Source: Sphagnum compactum (taxonomy: Eukaryota > Bryophyta > Sphagnopsida > Sphagnales). From it: a DNA stretch of 64,000 nucleotides. The stretch lies in the NCBI GenBank assembly GCA_965153455.1, contig OZ234496.1, forward strand, positions 8,455,863-8,519,862. Direction: 5' to 3'. The notes under the pieces were generated by a model that worked only from the letters and a program-made list of their open reading frames with translations, was not told the DNA's origin and searched no databases. Position 1 is the first letter of the stretch. Each line of letters begins with the position of its first letter. Below are positions 61,277 to 64,000 of this stretch, one piece after another. The position numbers and the translations under genes are program-made.

Positions 61277-64000
61277 ACTACAACTGTGGCAATCGAAATT
61301 GTCTCCTTAATTGTGTTTTCATCCACTTGTGTGAAAGGGTCCTATATCCATCCATTTGCCCAATAGCTTAAATACATAAAAAGGAATATGTAAAAAGGTG
61401 AATCACACTGTTTTATTTTGAAGCAAAATTTGTTATAACGTATGGGACCTTCCATGTGAAATTATCCATGTTAATGATATTATTTCACTAGAACGAATTC
61501 TATCCTTTGCAACCAAGAAATCAATGATTAGTTGTTCTAAATGACTACATAATTGATTATAGTGATAGGATATTATTTCAAATCCTATGTGGAAAAAGTT
61601 ATAGTCATATATCAGTGGTGCATTTGATTAATAGATGATAACATGGTAATAGGAATGATGACATTGTTTTTTCATTGCAAATTTTCATTCACATGACATC
61701 CATGATTGATGACAAAGTGACATGGATGTTCAAGATATCATTTGAAAATGTGATAATGACAAAGTCATTTCAAATATGACTAAATAATAACTATGCAAAT
61801 GACGTGAACAAAATGATGTGTCGTTACATAGACAATGTGGTCATACAATTATTTTACAATGATTAGAAAATGATTATCAGTAATTTAATATGAATATAAA
61901 AAGACAATGAAATATCACATGTATCGAATTGATTTTTGCTAATATTGTACATATAGGGAAAATAATAACCTTTAATATAAAAGAACCTTTAAGTGCAAGA
62001 TGTGGGAAATATATAATTTATTTGTACATTAAACTTTTACCATAGATTTATATCATTTATATACTATATCTATGAAGATACGTAAATTTATTTTACGTGT
62101 GTAAAAACTTTGCACAATTACATTAAATTATATGTGTACGAATGAACAAATTTAATAATTTGAAAAAATTAGTTGAAATTTTAATATTTTTTATCATTTT
62201 AAAAATGAAATTTTATTTATATTAAATTTACATATCAGTTTTTATATGAATAATACTCTAAAATATATATATATATATATGATCCATTTATAAATATTTT
62301 ATGTGGATAAATTATATAAACTCATATGTTTAAATTAACATTTATTGGTAAAATCATGATATATTGGAATCAAAATTGTATAATATAAATTCTTAAATCA
62401 AATGAATATTTAAGATATGAAATATATATTTTATTTATTTCATGTATAAGTCACAACGATTTTTTTGTTTACAAATCATGTGTTTGAATTTATTTTTTTC
62501 AAAGAATGGTTATCAAAATGTTATTAAATAAATAAAATTAAAATAATTTTTTTGAAATGAAATAATTTTTAAAAATATATATAATTTTCTAAATTATTGA
62601 ACAAATTTGCTAATAAAATATTCAATTTTTTCATTCGGACAATTATTAATACGATATGAATGATCAAATTTGAAATTTTGTGTAATGTTTAGATGAAATA
62701 TGGTTTATATCGAATAAAAATTAAAATATTTACACAATAATTAGGGTGGTTTGGTGGTAAAAGAATTTAACTCCATCATTGGGGTACAAGAATCAAATTT
62801 CACAAATGACGTTCGTTGTGGTCAACATTGAAATATTGATTGAATATTTCATACCTACTTAGATTACCTAGGTTAAGTGGTTACCTAGGTGAGCCTAAGT
62901 ATGTAGATTTGGTGATTTATTTAATTAATTAAATTAGGTTTTTAACCTAGTTTAGGTGGTGACACATGTCAACAATTGATAGGATGAAAAACAATGAAAA
63001 ACAATATCTTATTATTTATAATAAATTTAGCATAATAAATACTATAAATTTTAAAAATAATGTTGCTCAAGTTTTGGGTCGAATTTGTAATAATAAAAAA
63101 TAATTAAATGATGACTAAACTATCACTAATGACTTTAGTTATAAACTCAATCATATATTTGACGAATTTTGCTAATGTTTCTCAAGTAAATAACATGAAA
63201 CTTCTGTTATTATAAACTATCGGTGTATAAACAACACAAACAATAATTTGTTTAAAAATGCACCTTGCATGGTTGATGTTGTTAAAGGAAAATTCATTGA
63301 ACTAATTAATTGAATTTTGAGCACTTGTGCAACAGAAGAAGTATGAAGATTCAATCATGGGTTACACATTTGTAAGTTTCTTGGGTTATATCAATTGTAA
63401 ATTCTTGATTTGAACAATGTAGTTTGTTCAAACTTGAAATGAACTATTCAACTCCTCATGACAATTAGATTGAAATGACAAGAAGGTTTAAATATGAGGA
63501 TGCAATGGCATGTTTCACACATGCCTTTCAATTGCATGAAATAGACAAAAAATACATGCACTGTAATTGAAACAAAAACTGAAGTCCTATGAAACATACT
63601 AATAAATTGAAATACAAAAGATCTTAAAATCACAAAACGTCCTGATCATACATGCACAAGTACATGTCCCCCATGAACACATGATTAGTCACATAATGTT
63701 CTAATCATGGATGCTATCATGTTTTGGCATAATAAAAGCCAACTTTGGGCATGGGACAAATTAAATGAAGTGGATGAAACTTTGTGCACTAAGTGGGAAT
63801 TGTGTGAGGGGATGGGCCAAGACTCCCAAGACTCTTTTAATTGCACTTTGAAAATGAAAGTTGAAACTTTGTCAAAGTTTCAACTATCCAGAATGAGGTT
63901 TGAATGTTCAAAACATGTTGAAATTGCTTGACCTTTATATAATTGAAGATACCCAAATGAAAATTAGAAGATAGTGGCCTTGCATTGTTAGAAAAACCTT
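61277..64000 (+). repeat. Segmental repeat block B', second copy, cut by the window end
   Basis: Counterpart of 50531-53260 with an offset of about 10,746. Still collinear with the first copy in the last bases of the window. Confidence 0.95.
62744..62810 (+). repeat. tRNA-like head within block B'
   Basis: Second copy of 51995-52062 ('gggtggtttggtggtaaaag'); same low-confidence SINE interpretation. Confidence 0.3.

Overview
The window is nuclear DNA from a land plant. Evidence seen directly: three multi-exon, GT-AG (one GC-AG) spliced protein genes whose products are conserved eukaryotic or plant proteins, TTTAGGG-type telomere-like motifs, and decayed PIF/Harbinger, hAT and Ty1/copia remnants in AT-rich, CpG-poor sequence. 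CpG-rich patches occur only at gene 5' ends. An HSPA12-like Hsp70 and the style of the hAT and Harbinger proteins suggest a non-seed plant (fern, lycophyte or bryophyte). That placement is inference; I cannot name the species.

Layout. 1-8.4 kb: minus-strand transposon graveyard, with an 'HGKGEV'-type transposase-like remnant split into two blocks, an unidentified decayed reading frame and a PIF/Harbinger transposase. 8.78-11.22 kb (+): intact four-exon RPB5-type RNA polymerase subunit gene. 11.7-22.7 kb: a Ty1/copia tail, a GC-rich repeat, a fold-back element and a decayed hAT transposase on the minus strand. 23.0-27.84 kb (+): DNA polymerase delta small subunit (POLD2), fourteen coding exons, with a telo-box about 155 bp upstream of the start codon. 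28-36 kb: intergenic, with many minisatellites and microsatellites. 36.16-41.24 kb (+): fourteen-exon DUF707 gene. 42.6-64 kb: a large repeated block (A at 42,595-45,578 and B from 50,531) that recurs as A'-B' at 57,861 to the window end. A 4.95-kb segment is present only between A and B. Between B and A' lies an HSPA12-like Hsp70 gene (55,684-57,539), and next to it a decayed fragment of the same gene.

RPB5 (transcription) and POLD2 (replication) are housekeeping genes and DUF707 is a putative membrane-anchored protein. Nothing suggests that they form a pathway; plant genes are monocistronic. The most unusual part is 53.4-64 kb: an Hsp70-like gene broken by a frame change or an implausibly short 32-nt intron, a gene fragment between 68-bp direct repeats, and a segmental duplication with a 335-bp stretch of complete identity inside more diverged copies.

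Exon models were built by hand from reading frame, splice sites and remembered family conservation. Family names come from recognition of motifs, not from a database search.
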